Positions 17,552 to 25,923 are shown, counted from the first letter of the stretch. The stretch is DNA of 64,000 nucleotides from Hydrogeniiclostridium mannosilyticum (GCF_003268275.1 NZ_QLYR01000003.1:173781-237780), one strand, 5' to 3'. Numbers and translations: made by a program. The notes: a model not told the origin generated them from the letters alone.

Positions 17552-18859
17552 CTAAATGGTATGGAAATAACGGGCCAGCTCAAAGGCCTGCCGGTCCGCA
17601 GCCGAGCGGCAGGAGGCACACTCCCGCTTTTTCTCCGCGATATATTTCTCCACAATAGGCTCAGGAAGCGCCCGGTGGACAAACGAGCTATTTTCCGCAA
17701 GCTGCAACGCCTGCTCCAGGCTATGGGGCAGCGCCGGGAGCATCGGGTCGTCAACCTCAAACAAATTGCGGTTGTCGGGAGGCAACAGCCTTGCCTTTTG
17801 CTCAATGCCGTCAAGGCCTGCATGAATCAGCAGGGCAAAGGCCAGATATGGGTTGCAAGCGGGGTCCGCAGCTCGCATCTCCATGCGGGTGCGCTCCTCG
17901 GTAGAGGCTGGAATCCGGATCAGCTGTGACCGGTTTTGGTGGGACCAGGTGACATATTTCGGTGCTTCAAAGGAGCCAAGACGGCTGTAGGAATTTGTCA
18001 AAGGATTCAAAAAAGCCGCCATCTCCGTCGAACGCGCCAGGATTCCCGCAATGAAGCTTTCTGCATTTGCACTGTGCTTGTCCCCGCGCTGAAACAGGTT
18101 TTTTCCTCCCTGTGAGAGCGACAGGTTAATGTGCAGGCCATTGCCGCTCTCCTGATGGAGCGGCTTAGGCAGAAAAGAAGCATACAGGCCGTTCTGTGCT
18201 GCAATGGATTTAACAACCATCTTAAAGGTAATAAAATTATCAGCAGCCGAAAGCGCATCGGAGTAGCGGAAATCCACCTCGTTCTGGCCCGGACCCCGTT
18301 CGTGGTGGGAGCTCTCCGGCAGCAGCCCCATCTCCTCTATCGCCAGGCAGATTTCCCGCCGGATATTTTCGCATTTGTCGAGCGGCGCAATATCATTGTA
18401 GCCGCCGTGATCAAACGGTTCCGTAGTCGGTTCTCCCGCCTCATCGGTCTTAAACAGGTAAAACTCACACTCTGTGCCGATATTGCAGATGTAGCCCATA
18501 TCTACGCTCCGCTGGACCGCTTTTTTTAAAATATTCCGGCTGTAGCCTTCAAAATCTGTTCCATCCGGATTTTTCACATTGCAGCAGATTCGCATCACCC
18601 GCTCGTGAGAGGGCCGCCAGGGCAGAATAGTCACCGTGGATCCATCCGGCACTAAAAAAAGGTCGGAATGCTCAACGGTTTGAAAGCCCTTGACTGCCGA
18701 AGCATCAAAAATAATGCCCTCCTCAAACGCCTTTTTCAGCTGCCCGGCCATGATTGCCATATTTTTCTGTATGCCAAATAGATCACAATAGGCCAGCCGG
18801 ATAAATTTTACGTCGTTTTCTTCGACAAACTCCAAAATATCCGCAATCGTTTGGTCCAA
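17552..18859 (-). CDS. glnA: Glutamine synthetase type I
   Basis: A 435-residue GSI of the short, alpha-like form without the adenylylation loop. It makes glutamine from glutamate, ammonia and ATP. The beta-Grasp N-terminus includes FIRLAYCDLFGIQKNMAI, and the catalytic domain shows GTECEFYLF, GPGQNEVDFRY, GNGLHINLSLS and the NRSQLIRIP block. The start is a TTG at 18859 behind GGGAGG. It lies 20 bases after the GXGXG glutamate synthase gene, so glutamine synthesis and its use by glutamate synthase are co-transcribed (GS-GOGAT operon). A second, type III enzyme is encoded divergently at 23789, giving the cell two unrelated GS classes. Confidence 0.94.
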   Translation of the reverse strand: MDQTIADILEFVEENDVKFIRLAYCDLFGIQKNMAIMAGQLKKAFEEGIIFDASAVKGFQTVEHSDLFLVPDGSTVTILPWRPSHERVMRICCNVKNPDGTDFEGYSRNILKKAVQRSVDMGYICNIGTECEFYLFKTDEAGEPTTEPFDHGGYNDIAPLDKCENIRREICLAIEEMGLLPESSHHERGPGQNEVDFRYSDALSAADNFITFKMVVKSIAAQNGLYASFLPKPLHQESGNGLHINLSLSQGGKNLFQRGDKHSANAESFIAGILARSTEMAAFLNPLTNSYSRLGSFEAPKYVTWSHQNRSQLIRIPASTEERTRMEMRAADPACNPYLAFALLIHAGLDGIEQKARLLPPDNRNLFEVDDPMLPALPHSLEQALQLAENSSFVHRALPEPIVEKYIAEKKRECASCRSAADRQAFELARYFHTI

Positions 18860-18879
18860 TGCCTGCGCCTCCCTTTATT

Positions 18880-19605
18880 TTAGCTCTCCGCAGCATAGAG
18901 CTGCTTATATGGATTATTCGTATTCGGCCTGATGACATAAAAGTTTCTGGCGGTTATTGCCTCAAGATCCTCATGAAAAAGGCTACAGAATCGCCGCAGA
19001 GCGGGCATAATCGCTTCCAAATCCGCTTGCTCCGCTTTTTTACTCAGCAGGCGCTCTGAAAAATCCACCGGCAGGCTTTCCGCCCGCAGGTAGATAACGC
19101 CGCCATGCATGCCGGTTCCGCAAAAATTCCCCACCGGTACCCGTTCTGCTGCATGCAGCCCCAGAACAATGATGGTACCGCCTGCCTGGTACTCGCCCAA
19201 GAAGCTGCCCGCAGCGCCGCCTACTACTAAAAGCGGCTTTTTGTCCTGATATTCCTTCATGTGGATGCCGGCCCGGTAGCCGACATTCCCGTGAATGAAA
19301 ATACTGCCGCCCCGCATAGCATAACCGGTTGCATCCCCGGCCATACCGTCGATGTCAATTTCACCCGCGTTCATGGTGTCTCCCACCGCCTCCTGGGCGT
19401 TTCCATGCAGCAAAATTGTACTGCCGTCCAGGTAGGCGCCCAAGGCGTTGCCCGGCGTCCCGTAAAGCTCCAGCCTTTTACCGGAAAGGCCGCTGGCAAT
19501 ATAACGCTGCCCACAGCAGTTGCGGACTACGACCTGTTCGCCGGCAGCCTCATTAATTCGCTCATTTAGTGCCTTGAAGTGTAAATTTTTAGCATCAATC
19601 ATCAT
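18880..19605 (-). CDS. Glutamate synthase GXGXG domain protein (C-terminal part of GltB)
   Basis: A 241-residue protein composed of the right-handed beta-helix that ends the large subunit of ordinary glutamate synthase. Repeats such as GDATGYAMRGGSIFIHGNVGYRAGIH and GGAAGSFLGEYQAGGTIIVLG show the G-x-G-x-G pattern. In split glutamate synthases this domain is a separate structural subunit bridging the other two parts. The start is ATG 19605 (MMIDAKNLHF), nine bases after GGAGG. It lies 14 bases after the FMN subunit gene in the same operon. Confidence 0.9.
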   Translation of the reverse strand: MMIDAKNLHFKALNERINEAAGEQVVVRNCCGQRYIASGLSGKRLELYGTPGNALGAYLDGSTILLHGNAQEAVGDTMNAGEIDIDGMAGDATGYAMRGGSIFIHGNVGYRAGIHMKEYQDKKPLLVVGGAAGSFLGEYQAGGTIIVLGLHAAERVPVGNFCGTGMHGGVIYLRAESLPVDFSERLLSKKAEQADLEAIMPALRRFCSLFHEDLEAITARNFYVIRPNTNNPYKQLYAAES

Positions 19606-19619
19606 TTTCAATCACCTCC

Positions 19620-21125
19620 CTATTCCCCGGCATGCTTGATGCCCAGAATATTCAGCTCACGATCCGTCAGCCCAATACCACGCAGCATCAAGCGGTTTCC
19701 CCGCAATGCCTCAATGGAATTAATCCCCATGCCGCCCATCATTTCCTTCAGCTCATGGGTCCAGGCTGTCACCAGATGGACTAGCCGCTGCGCGCCCTCC
19801 TCCGGATCCAGCCGCTTGACCAGGTCCTCGCGCTGCGTCGCTATTCCCCAGTTGCATTTGCCCGCATGGCAGGAGCGGCATAAATGGCATCCCAATGCCA
19901 GCAGAGCCGCTGTTCCAATATAAATGGCATCCGCCCCCAGCGCAATGGCCTTGACCACATCCGCGCTGGATCGGATACTGCCCCCCGCAATGATGGACAC
20001 TTCTCCCCGGATTCCCTCCTCGCGAAGCCGTTCATCCACCGATGCCAAGGCTAATTCTACCGGAATACCGATATTATCGCGGATTCTGGTCGGCGCTGCG
20101 CCCGTGCCGCCGCGATAACCGTCAATGGCGATGATATCGGCGCCGCTTCTCGCTATCCCGCTGGCAATCGCCGCAATATTGTGCACCGCTGCCACCTTGA
20201 CAATGACAGGCTTGGCATAGCCCGTGGTCTCCTTGAGTGAAAATACCAGCTGGCGCAAATCCTCAATGGAATAAATATCATGGTGCGGGGCCGGTGAAAT
20301 GGCATCTGCGCCTTCCGGAATCATTCGTGTCTTGGAGACATCCGCCACAATCTTGGCGCCGGGTAAATGACCGCCAATTCCCGGCTTGGCCCCCTGCCCG
20401 ATTTTGATTTCAATCGCCGCGCCGGCATTCAAATAATCCTTATGAACACCAAAACGTCCCGATGCTACTTGAACAATGGTATTGCTGCCATATTGGTAGA
20501 AATCCTCATGCAGCCCCCCTTCTCCCGTATTATAGCATATTCCCAGCTCCTTTGCAGCCCTTGCCAGCGCCGCGTGTGCATTATAGCTGATAGAGCCGTA
20601 GCTCATGGCAGAAAACAAAATCGGTGTGCTCAGTTCCAGGCCGGGCGTGTGCTCCAGCCGCAGGCTGCCATCTGGATTGCGCTCCATTCTCTGCGGCTTT
20701 TTTCCCAGATAGGTGCGGGTTTCCATCGGTTCACGCAAAGGATCGATGGATGGGTTCGTCACCTGTGAAGCATTCACCAACATTTTATCCCAATATATCG
20801 GCCCTTCTTTGGGGTTTCCCATGGAAGACAACAACACGCCGCCCGTCTCCGACTGCCGGTAAACCTGCTTGATCACCTCGTCCGGCCAATTAGCGTTGCC
20901 GCGGAACGTCAACTCAGACTTAACAATTTTCAGCGCTCTTGCCGGACAAACCGCCACACAGCGGTGGCAGTTGACGCATTTGCTGTCGTCGGCCAGCATC
21001 GTCTTTTTTTCTGCCGAATAGCAGTGCACCCCGTTGGCGCACTGCTTTTCGCAAAGGCGGCAATTGATGCAGCGGCTGAAATCCCGTACTACCTCAAACT
21101 CTGCATAAACATTATTGACTTTCAT
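19620..21125 (-). CDS. Ferredoxin-type glutamate synthase, FMN-binding synthase subunit
   Basis: A 501-residue protein. Residues about 15-70 carry two 4Fe-4S ferredoxin motifs (CINCRLCEKQC and CVNCHRCVAVCP). The remainder is the TIM-barrel glutamate synthase domain with FMN and 3Fe-4S sites: HDIYSIEDLRQLV, VKVAAVHNIAAIASGIARSGADIIAIDGYRGGTGA, and the cysteine cluster CHLCRSCHAGKCNWGIATQ. It reduces 2-iminoglutarate, made with ammonia from the amidotransferase subunit, to glutamate. The fused ferredoxin domain may replace the separate GltD reductase, which is not encoded here. Its start overlaps the stop of the amidotransferase gene, so the two are coupled. Confidence 0.9.
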   Translation of the reverse strand: MKVNNVYAEFEVVRDFSRCINCRLCEKQCANGVHCYSAEKKTMLADDSKCVNCHRCVAVCPARALKIVKSELTFRGNANWPDEVIKQVYRQSETGGVLLSSMGNPKEGPIYWDKMLVNASQVTNPSIDPLREPMETRTYLGKKPQRMERNPDGSLRLEHTPGLELSTPILFSAMSYGSISYNAHAALARAAKELGICYNTGEGGLHEDFYQYGSNTIVQVASGRFGVHKDYLNAGAAIEIKIGQGAKPGIGGHLPGAKIVADVSKTRMIPEGADAISPAPHHDIYSIEDLRQLVFSLKETTGYAKPVIVKVAAVHNIAAIASGIARSGADIIAIDGYRGGTGAAPTRIRDNIGIPVELALASVDERLREEGIRGEVSIIAGGSIRSSADVVKAIALGADAIYIGTAALLALGCHLCRSCHAGKCNWGIATQREDLVKRLDPEEGAQRLVHLVTAWTHELKEMMGGMGINSIEALRGNRLMLRGIGLTDRELNILGIKHAGE

Positions 21126-22225
21126 GCCTGCTCCCCTCCTTGTCCGTGCTCCAGCTGAACAATAACCGGCTCGCCGCCGCGCGGAGCCCAGATGCGGTCC
21201 AGCTCCGGCTGGATGATGCGGATTGCGCTTTCCTCACTCGCTATGAAAAAGCGGTCTTCCTTCTCTGCCACCACCATAGAGCGCAGCTTCAGCCGGTCGT
21301 TCAGCGCCATCAATCCGCCCTCAAAGCCCAAAATGATGGAAAACGGGCCCGTCACCAGCAGGCTGGAAAAAACCTTGCGCAAGTAGGTAAGCTGCTCTCG
21401 CTCCTGCGGCGGCTTCCGTTCAATTGTGCTCCAGAACGGCGCTGCAACTACATGGGCCGCCTCTTCCAGCGTCAGCCCCTGCTTGCGGATAAGGTAATCA
21501 AAAATATAAGTGATGACTTCTGTATCCGTCAGCAGCGTACAACGGTAGCCAAACATCTCTACCCAGCGGCGGTTGGCATCGTAGGACGAAATTTCACCGT
21601 TGTGAACAATGGAATAGTCCAGCATAGCAAATGGGTGCGCGCCGCCCCACCAGCCCGGTGTGTTGGTAGGGTACCGTCCATGTGCCGTCCAGCTGTAACC
21701 GGCATATTCATCCAGCCGGTAGAAGCTACCAACATCCTCCGGGTAGCCCACCGCCTTAAACACGCCCATATTTTTGCCGCTGGAAAAAATATAGGCGCCG
21801 GTTATCTGCGTATTGACCCGAATGACACAGCGGGCAACAAACTCCCGCTCGTCCAGCTGGCTGTCTGAAAGCTTGTGCGGCAGCGGCGTTACAAAATAAC
21901 GCCAGATCAGCGGTTCGTCCGTAATGGCCGGTATTTTTTTCGTTGGTATTTTGGACAGGTTGATAATATCAAAATGGCGTTCCAAAAACTTTTCGCACGC
22001 CTGCTTCGCCTCCGTGTCGTCATAAAAGACGTGGAACGCATAATAATCTTTATATTCCGGGTAAATACCATAGCCGGCAAACCCGCCGCCCAGGCCGTTG
22101 CTTCTGTCATGCATAACGGAAATGGATTTCACAATCTGATCTCCGCAAATCAAATTTCCCTTTTTGGAAAAAATGCCGGAGATTGCGCACCCCGATGGGA
22201 TTCTCACTTGTCCTTCTTTCAACAC
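21122..22225 (-). CDS. Glutamate synthase amidotransferase subunit (class II GATase)
   Basis: A 367-residue protein corresponding to the glutaminase domain of GltB. The catalytic cysteine lies at residue 13 in PSGCAISG, so a 12-residue propeptide must be removed to free the N-terminal nucleophile. MHDRSNGLGGGFAGYGIYPEYKD and the later GRYPTNTPGWWGGAHPFAMLDYSIVHNGEISS carry the conserved Arg, Asn and Gly of class II amidotransferases. The start is GTG 22225, nine bases after AAGGAAG; the open frame to 22345 runs through the leader hairpin and is not used. It is the first gene of glt-glnA-ANTAR-pyrG-dapL and hands ammonia to the FMN subunit encoded next. Confidence 0.9.
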   Translation of the reverse strand: MLKEGQVRIPSGCAISGIFSKKGNLICGDQIVKSISVMHDRSNGLGGGFAGYGIYPEYKDYYAFHVFYDDTEAKQACEKFLERHFDIINLSKIPTKKIPAITDEPLIWRYFVTPLPHKLSDSQLDEREFVARCVIRVNTQITGAYIFSSGKNMGVFKAVGYPEDVGSFYRLDEYAGYSWTAHGRYPTNTPGWWGGAHPFAMLDYSIVHNGEISSYDANRRWVEMFGYRCTLLTDTEVITYIFDYLIRKQGLTLEEAAHVVAAPFWSTIERKPPQEREQLTYLRKVFSSLLVTGPFSIILGFEGGLMALNDRLKLRSMVVAEKEDRFFIASEESAIRIIQPELDRIWAPRGGEPVIVQLEHGQGGEQA

Positions 22226-22251
22226 AAACGACCACTTCCTTATAAAATAGA

Positions 22252-22323
22252 AAAGGTGCCCATAATACAAGCGCCTCATCCTTTGATCCCAACACTGAAC
22301 GCTGCCTGTATTATGAACACCTT
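22252..22323 (-). promoter_or_regulatory. Leader hairpin of the glt operon (attenuator candidate)
   Basis: On the minus strand AAAGGTGTTCATAATACA pairs with TGTATTATGGGCACCTTT over 18 positions including two G-U pairs. A further AGCG/CGCT pair extends the stem toward a large loop, and TTTTCTATTTTAT follows. The hairpin starts within a few bases of the predicted transcript start and ends just before the ribosome site. Because the upstream neighbour asnA is divergent, it cannot be another gene's terminator. Confidence 0.7.
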
Positions 22324-22335
22324 TGTTCTTTTTGT

Positions 22336-22364
22336 AGTATAGCACAATGCAAGATATAAGTCAA
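22336..22364 (-). promoter_or_regulatory. Sigma-A promoter of the glt-glnA operon
   Basis: On the minus strand TTGACT (22359-22364), 17-base spacer, TATACT (22336-22341). Confidence 0.85.
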
Positions 22365-22433
22365 CATCCTGCATAATAATATTTTATGTTCTACGTTTTC
22401 AAGTAAACCCCTATCCTCCCCCGTACCGTCCAT

Positions 22434-22465
22434 ATAATAGATTTCCTCCGTAAAATCTATATTAT
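22434..22465. repeat. Inverted repeat between divergent glt and asnA promoters
   Basis: ATAATAGATTT and AAATCTATATTAT form an imperfect inverted repeat (a two-base insertion in one arm) around TCCTCCGTA. It lies about midway between the two divergent -35 boxes and could be an operator or a small hairpin; no known regulator site was recognised. Confidence 0.35.
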
Positions 22466-22566
22466 CCCCATACCTCTACACCCATTCCCCCTGCGCGCTA
22501 CATGCTGTATGGGCAGCGATTTTCCGCACGCAAACGACGGATTTATAAAAAAAATTGCAAATCTAC

Positions 22567-22594
22567 TTGACAAACGATAATTCTTCCGTATAAT
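22567..22594 (+). promoter_or_regulatory. Sigma-A promoter of asnA-glnN
   Basis: TTGACA (22567-22572), 16-base spacer, TATAAT (22589-22594). The predicted start is near 22601. Confidence 0.85.
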
Positions 22595-22604
22595 AGAAGA
22601 TAGA

Positions 22605-22657
22605 AACAGCAAAGGCGCTGCGCATGTATTCGCGTTGCCTTTGCTGTTTTTTGTTTT
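22605..22657 (+). promoter_or_regulatory. Terminator-like leader hairpin at the 5' end of the asnA transcript
   Basis: AACAGCAAAGGC pairs perfectly with GCCTTTGCTGTT (12 bp), with a partly paired GCG/CGC apex, then TTTTTTGTTTT. It starts almost at the predicted +1 and precedes asnA by about 70 bases. The upstream gene is divergent, so this is a leader attenuator, not an upstream terminator. It shares GCAAAGGCGC with the amt leader. Confidence 0.75.
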
Positions 22658-22729
22658 GGTAATAATCATTGCGGTAACGGTACGGTGCACATACTCGGAT
22701 CGCAATCATCAAGGAAAGGGTGCGTATTT

Positions 22730-23740
22730 ATGAGTAAAACAGTTATTCCTCAATCCTATCATGCTGTTCTGTCGGTTTTGGAAACAGAAAAGGCAATCCA
22801 GTTTATCAAAAATACTTTTACCGCAAATTTAGAGCAAGCTTTGCAGTTGACGCGTGTTTCCGCGCCGCTGTTTCTGGAGGCCTCCACGGGCCTGAACGAT
22901 GACCTGAACAATGTTGAGCGCCCGGTTTCCTTTGATATTAAGGAGACCGGGAAAGAGGCCCAGGTTGTACATTCCCTGGCAAAATGGAAACGCTACGCTC
23001 TATATGCTTATCATTTTAAACCTGGCTATGGCCTCTGGACAGATATGAACGCCATCCGCCGCGACGAAGAGCTGGATAACCTGCATTCCATCTATGTAGA
23101 CCAGTGGGACTGGGAAGCCATTATTCCAGAAGGCCGCCGTGAAGTCTCTTTTCTAAAGGAAACGGTACAAAAAATTGTGGATTGCATCTGTGACACTGCG
23201 GAAAAGCTTCATCAGCTTTACCCGATGATCCCGGCTTCGCTGCCTTCCCGGGCGGTCAGCTATGTTACCACGCAGGAGCTGGAGGAGCTTTACCCCACGC
23301 AGCCGCCAAAAGAGCGCGAGAGCCTCTATGTAAAAGAACATCCTACCGCTTTTATTATGCAAATCGGCGATAAGCTAAAATCCGGCAGCAGGCACGACGG
23401 GCGAGCGCCGGATTATGACGACTGGAAGCTCAACGGAGACCTTGTATTTTGGAACGAAGTGCTGGGCTGTGCTTTTGAAGTCTCCAGCATGGGTATTCGC
23501 GTTGATGCTGCGGCAATGGATGAGCAGTTAAAAAAGGCTGGCTGCGATTACCGGCGGGAGTTCCCCTTCCATCAACAGGTGCTGGACGGCACACTGCCTT
23601 TGACCATCGGCGGCGGCATAGGCCAATCCCGTTTGAGCATGCTCCTATTAGCCAAGGCCCACATCGGCGAGGTCCAGGCCTCTCTCTGGGATGAACAGAC
23701 CAAGGCGGCCTGCAAAAAGGCCGGTGTCCAGCTTCTTTAA
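22730..23740 (+). CDS. asnA: Aspartate-ammonia ligase (asparagine synthetase A)
   Basis: A 336-residue ammonia-dependent asparagine synthetase, related to class II aminoacyl-tRNA synthetases. It joins ammonia to aspartate through an aspartyl-adenylate. VSAPLFLEASTGLNDDLNNVERPVSFDIK near the start, WKRYALYAYHF, DMNAIRRDEELDNLHSIYVDQWDWE, and the C-terminal TIGGGIGQSRLSMLLL are typical. The ATG at 22730 follows AAGGAAAGGG at 22711-22720. It is the first gene behind the hairpin leader and is followed 48 bases later by a type III glutamine synthetase, so both ammonia-fixing enzymes share one transcript. It is divergent from the glt-glnA operon. Confidence 0.94.
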   Translation: MSKTVIPQSYHAVLSVLETEKAIQFIKNTFTANLEQALQLTRVSAPLFLEASTGLNDDLNNVERPVSFDIKETGKEAQVVHSLAKWKRYALYAYHFKPGYGLWTDMNAIRRDEELDNLHSIYVDQWDWEAIIPEGRREVSFLKETVQKIVDCICDTAEKLHQLYPMIPASLPSRAVSYVTTQELEELYPTQPPKERESLYVKEHPTAFIMQIGDKLKSGSRHDGRAPDYDDWKLNGDLVFWNEVLGCAFEVSSMGIRVDAAAMDEQLKKAGCDYRREFPFHQQVLDGTLPLTIGGGIGQSRLSMLLLAKAHIGEVQASLWDEQTKAACKKAGVQLL

Positions 23741-23788
23741 TCAGCTAATATCATTGAATACAATCAAACTGTGAGAGGTGTGAAGATT

Positions 23789-25912
23789 ATGAATGACCCA
23801 TTGAACCGAAACGTCGTTTCTGCACAATCCATTCCGGAGGTATTTGGCAGCATGGTATTTAATGACCATGTGATGAGGGAGCGCTTGCCGAAGGACACCT
23901 ATAAAGCCCTGAAAAAAACCATGGAGCTTGGAAAAAGCCTGGACCGCACCATTGCCAATGTAGTTGCCAACGCCATGAAGGACTGGGCTGTCGAAAAGGG
24001 CGCTACCCATTTTACCCATTGGTTCCAACCCATGACCGGTATTACGGCCGAAAAGCACGACAGCTTCATCTCGCCCGAGGGAGACACCGCTGTTATCATG
24101 GAATTCAGCGGCAAGGAGCTGGTAAAGGGCGAGCCGGATGCCTCCAGCTTCCCATCGGGCGGATTGCGCGCTACCTTTGAGGCCAGAGGCTACACCGCCT
24201 GGGACCCCTCTGCCTATGCGTTTATCAAAGACCACACCCTCTGCATTCCAACGGTCTTCTGCTCCTACAGCGGGGAGGCGCTTGACAAAAAGACCCCCCT
24301 GCTGCGTTCGATGGAGGTCATTAACAAGCAGGCACTGCGGATTCTCAGACTTTTCGGCAACACCGGCACCACCCGGGTAAATACCACCGTGGGCCCTGAG
24401 CAGGAGTATTTTCTAGTTGACGACAAGCTCTACCGGCAACGCGAAGATCTTATTCTATGTGGACGCACTCTATTCGGCGCGAAGCCTCCCAAGGGCCAGG
24501 AGCTGGAGGATCATTATTTCGGCGTTATCAAACCGCGTGTCATGGACTATATGGCAGACCTAGACCAGGAGCTGTGGAAACTGGGCATTTTCGCCAAGAC
24601 CGAGCACAACGAGGTGGCCCCCGCTCAGCATGAGCTCGCTCCTATTTTCAACAATACCAACCTAGCTACCGACCACAATCAGCTGACCATGGAAATCATG
24701 AAAAAGGTTGCCCGCCGGCACGGTCTGGCCTGCCTGCTTCACGAGAAGCCCTTTGAGGGCATCAACGGCAGCGGTAAACATAACAACTGGTCCATTTCTA
24801 CCAATACCGGCGTTAACCTGCTGGAACCGGGGGATTCCCCGCGCGAAAACGCACAGTTTTTACTCTTTCTCACCGCCGTCATCAAAGCGGTGGACGAGTA
24901 CCAGGACCTGCTGCGCGTCTCCGTAGCCAGCGCAGGAAACGATCACCGGCTTGGCGCTAACGAGGCCCCTCCTGCCATTGTTTCCATCTTTCTGGGCGAC
25001 GACCTCACCGAAATTTTGGATGCGATTGAGAGCGGTTCTCCCTACAGCAAAAGGGATGCGGAGGAGCTGAAGGTCGGTGTGCATATTCTGCCGCGTTTTC
25101 CTAAGGATACCACAGACCGCAACCGCACGTCTCCCTTTGCCTTTACCGGCAACAAGTTTGAATTCCGCATGCTGGGTTCCGACCTCTCTATTGCCGGGCC
25201 CAACATCATCCTCAATACCATCGTGGCGGAGGAGCTCTCCCAGTTTGCCGATGTCCTGGAAAAAGCAGCGGATTTCAACACCGAGCTTCAGGAGCTGATC
25301 CGCAAGACCATCTCGGAACATAAGCGGATTATTTTCAACGGCAACAACTATTCCGAGGAATGGGTCCAAGAGGCCGAAAGGCGCGGGCTGCTGAACCTCA
25401 AAACTACGGCAGACGCGCTGCCCTCCTTCATTGCCCCTAAAAATCTGGAATTGTTCACCAAGCATAAAATTTTCACCACTACAGAGCTTCATTCCCGTTA
25501 TGAGATTCTGATGGAGGTTTACTGTAAAAAGCTGCATATCGAGGCGCTGACAATGGTCGATATGGCACGCAAGCAAATTTTGCCCGCCATTGCTAAATAT
25601 TCCAGCTTGCTGACAAAATCGGCGCTGGAAAAGAAACAGCTTACCTGTGACAATGCCTGCGCCTATGAGGTAGAAATTGTAAAGGAGTTGTCCACCGATG
25701 CCACCGGACTGCTCGACAGCGTTCGTAAAATGGAGACCGACCTTGAACGTGCGGAAAACGAATCCGACATTACCGCCCGGGCAATGTTCTATAAGGATAC
25801 GGTTCTGTCCGGTATGGCGGCGGTTCGAAGCTATGCGGACCATGCTGAAACCATAACAGCCAAGGAGTATTGGCCCTTCCCAAACTATACCGACCTGCTT
25901 TACAGCTTATAA
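23789..25912 (+). CDS. glnN: Glutamine synthetase type III
   Basis: A 707-residue GSIII, much longer than GSI. The family N-terminus (VFGSMVFNDHVMRERLPKDTYKALKKT), HFTHWFQPMTGITAEKHDSF, the FSGKELVKGEPDASSFPSGGLRATFEARGYTAWD block, GPEQEYFLVD, and NEVAPAQHELAPIF with HKHNNWS-like substrate residues (SGKHNNWSIST) are all present. The start ATG 23789 is nine to ten bases after GAGGTG; an ORF opening at 23771 uses a codon inside the ribosome site. GSIII forms dodecamers and is typical of Bacteroidetes and some Clostridia. Together with the GSI at 17552 it gives two glutamine synthetases in separate but neighbouring transcripts. Confidence 0.93.
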   Translation: MNDPLNRNVVSAQSIPEVFGSMVFNDHVMRERLPKDTYKALKKTMELGKSLDRTIANVVANAMKDWAVEKGATHFTHWFQPMTGITAEKHDSFISPEGDTAVIMEFSGKELVKGEPDASSFPSGGLRATFEARGYTAWDPSAYAFIKDHTLCIPTVFCSYSGEALDKKTPLLRSMEVINKQALRILRLFGNTGTTRVNTTVGPEQEYFLVDDKLYRQREDLILCGRTLFGAKPPKGQELEDHYFGVIKPRVMDYMADLDQELWKLGIFAKTEHNEVAPAQHELAPIFNNTNLATDHNQLTMEIMKKVARRHGLACLLHEKPFEGINGSGKHNNWSISTNTGVNLLEPGDSPRENAQFLLFLTAVIKAVDEYQDLLRVSVASAGNDHRLGANEAPPAIVSIFLGDDLTEILDAIESGSPYSKRDAEELKVGVHILPRFPKDTTDRNRTSPFAFTGNKFEFRMLGSDLSIAGPNIILNTIVAEELSQFADVLEKAADFNTELQELIRKTISEHKRIIFNGNNYSEEWVQEAERRGLLNLKTTADALPSFIAPKNLELFTKHKIFTTTELHSRYEILMEVYCKKLHIEALTMVDMARKQILPAIAKYSSLLTKSALEKKQLTCDNACAYEVEIVKELSTDATGLLDSVRKMETDLERAENESDITARAMFYKDTVLSGMAAVRSYADHAETITAKEYWPFPNYTDLLYSL

Positions 25913-25923
25913 AATTCCTTTTA

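Noticed and set aside
22226-22345. Long N-terminal extension of the glutamate synthase amidotransferase
   Set aside because: It reads through the leader hairpin and begins at about the predicted transcript start; the family begins near the GTG at 22225, which has a good ribosome site.
13877-22657. Canonical ANTAR target (two hairpins with A-x-x-G-x-x hexaloops) in the nitrogen leaders
   Set aside because: Loops read GAAAA (amt) and CATGTATT-like (asnA), and there is no second hairpin before the terminator stem, so the classical motif is not supported.
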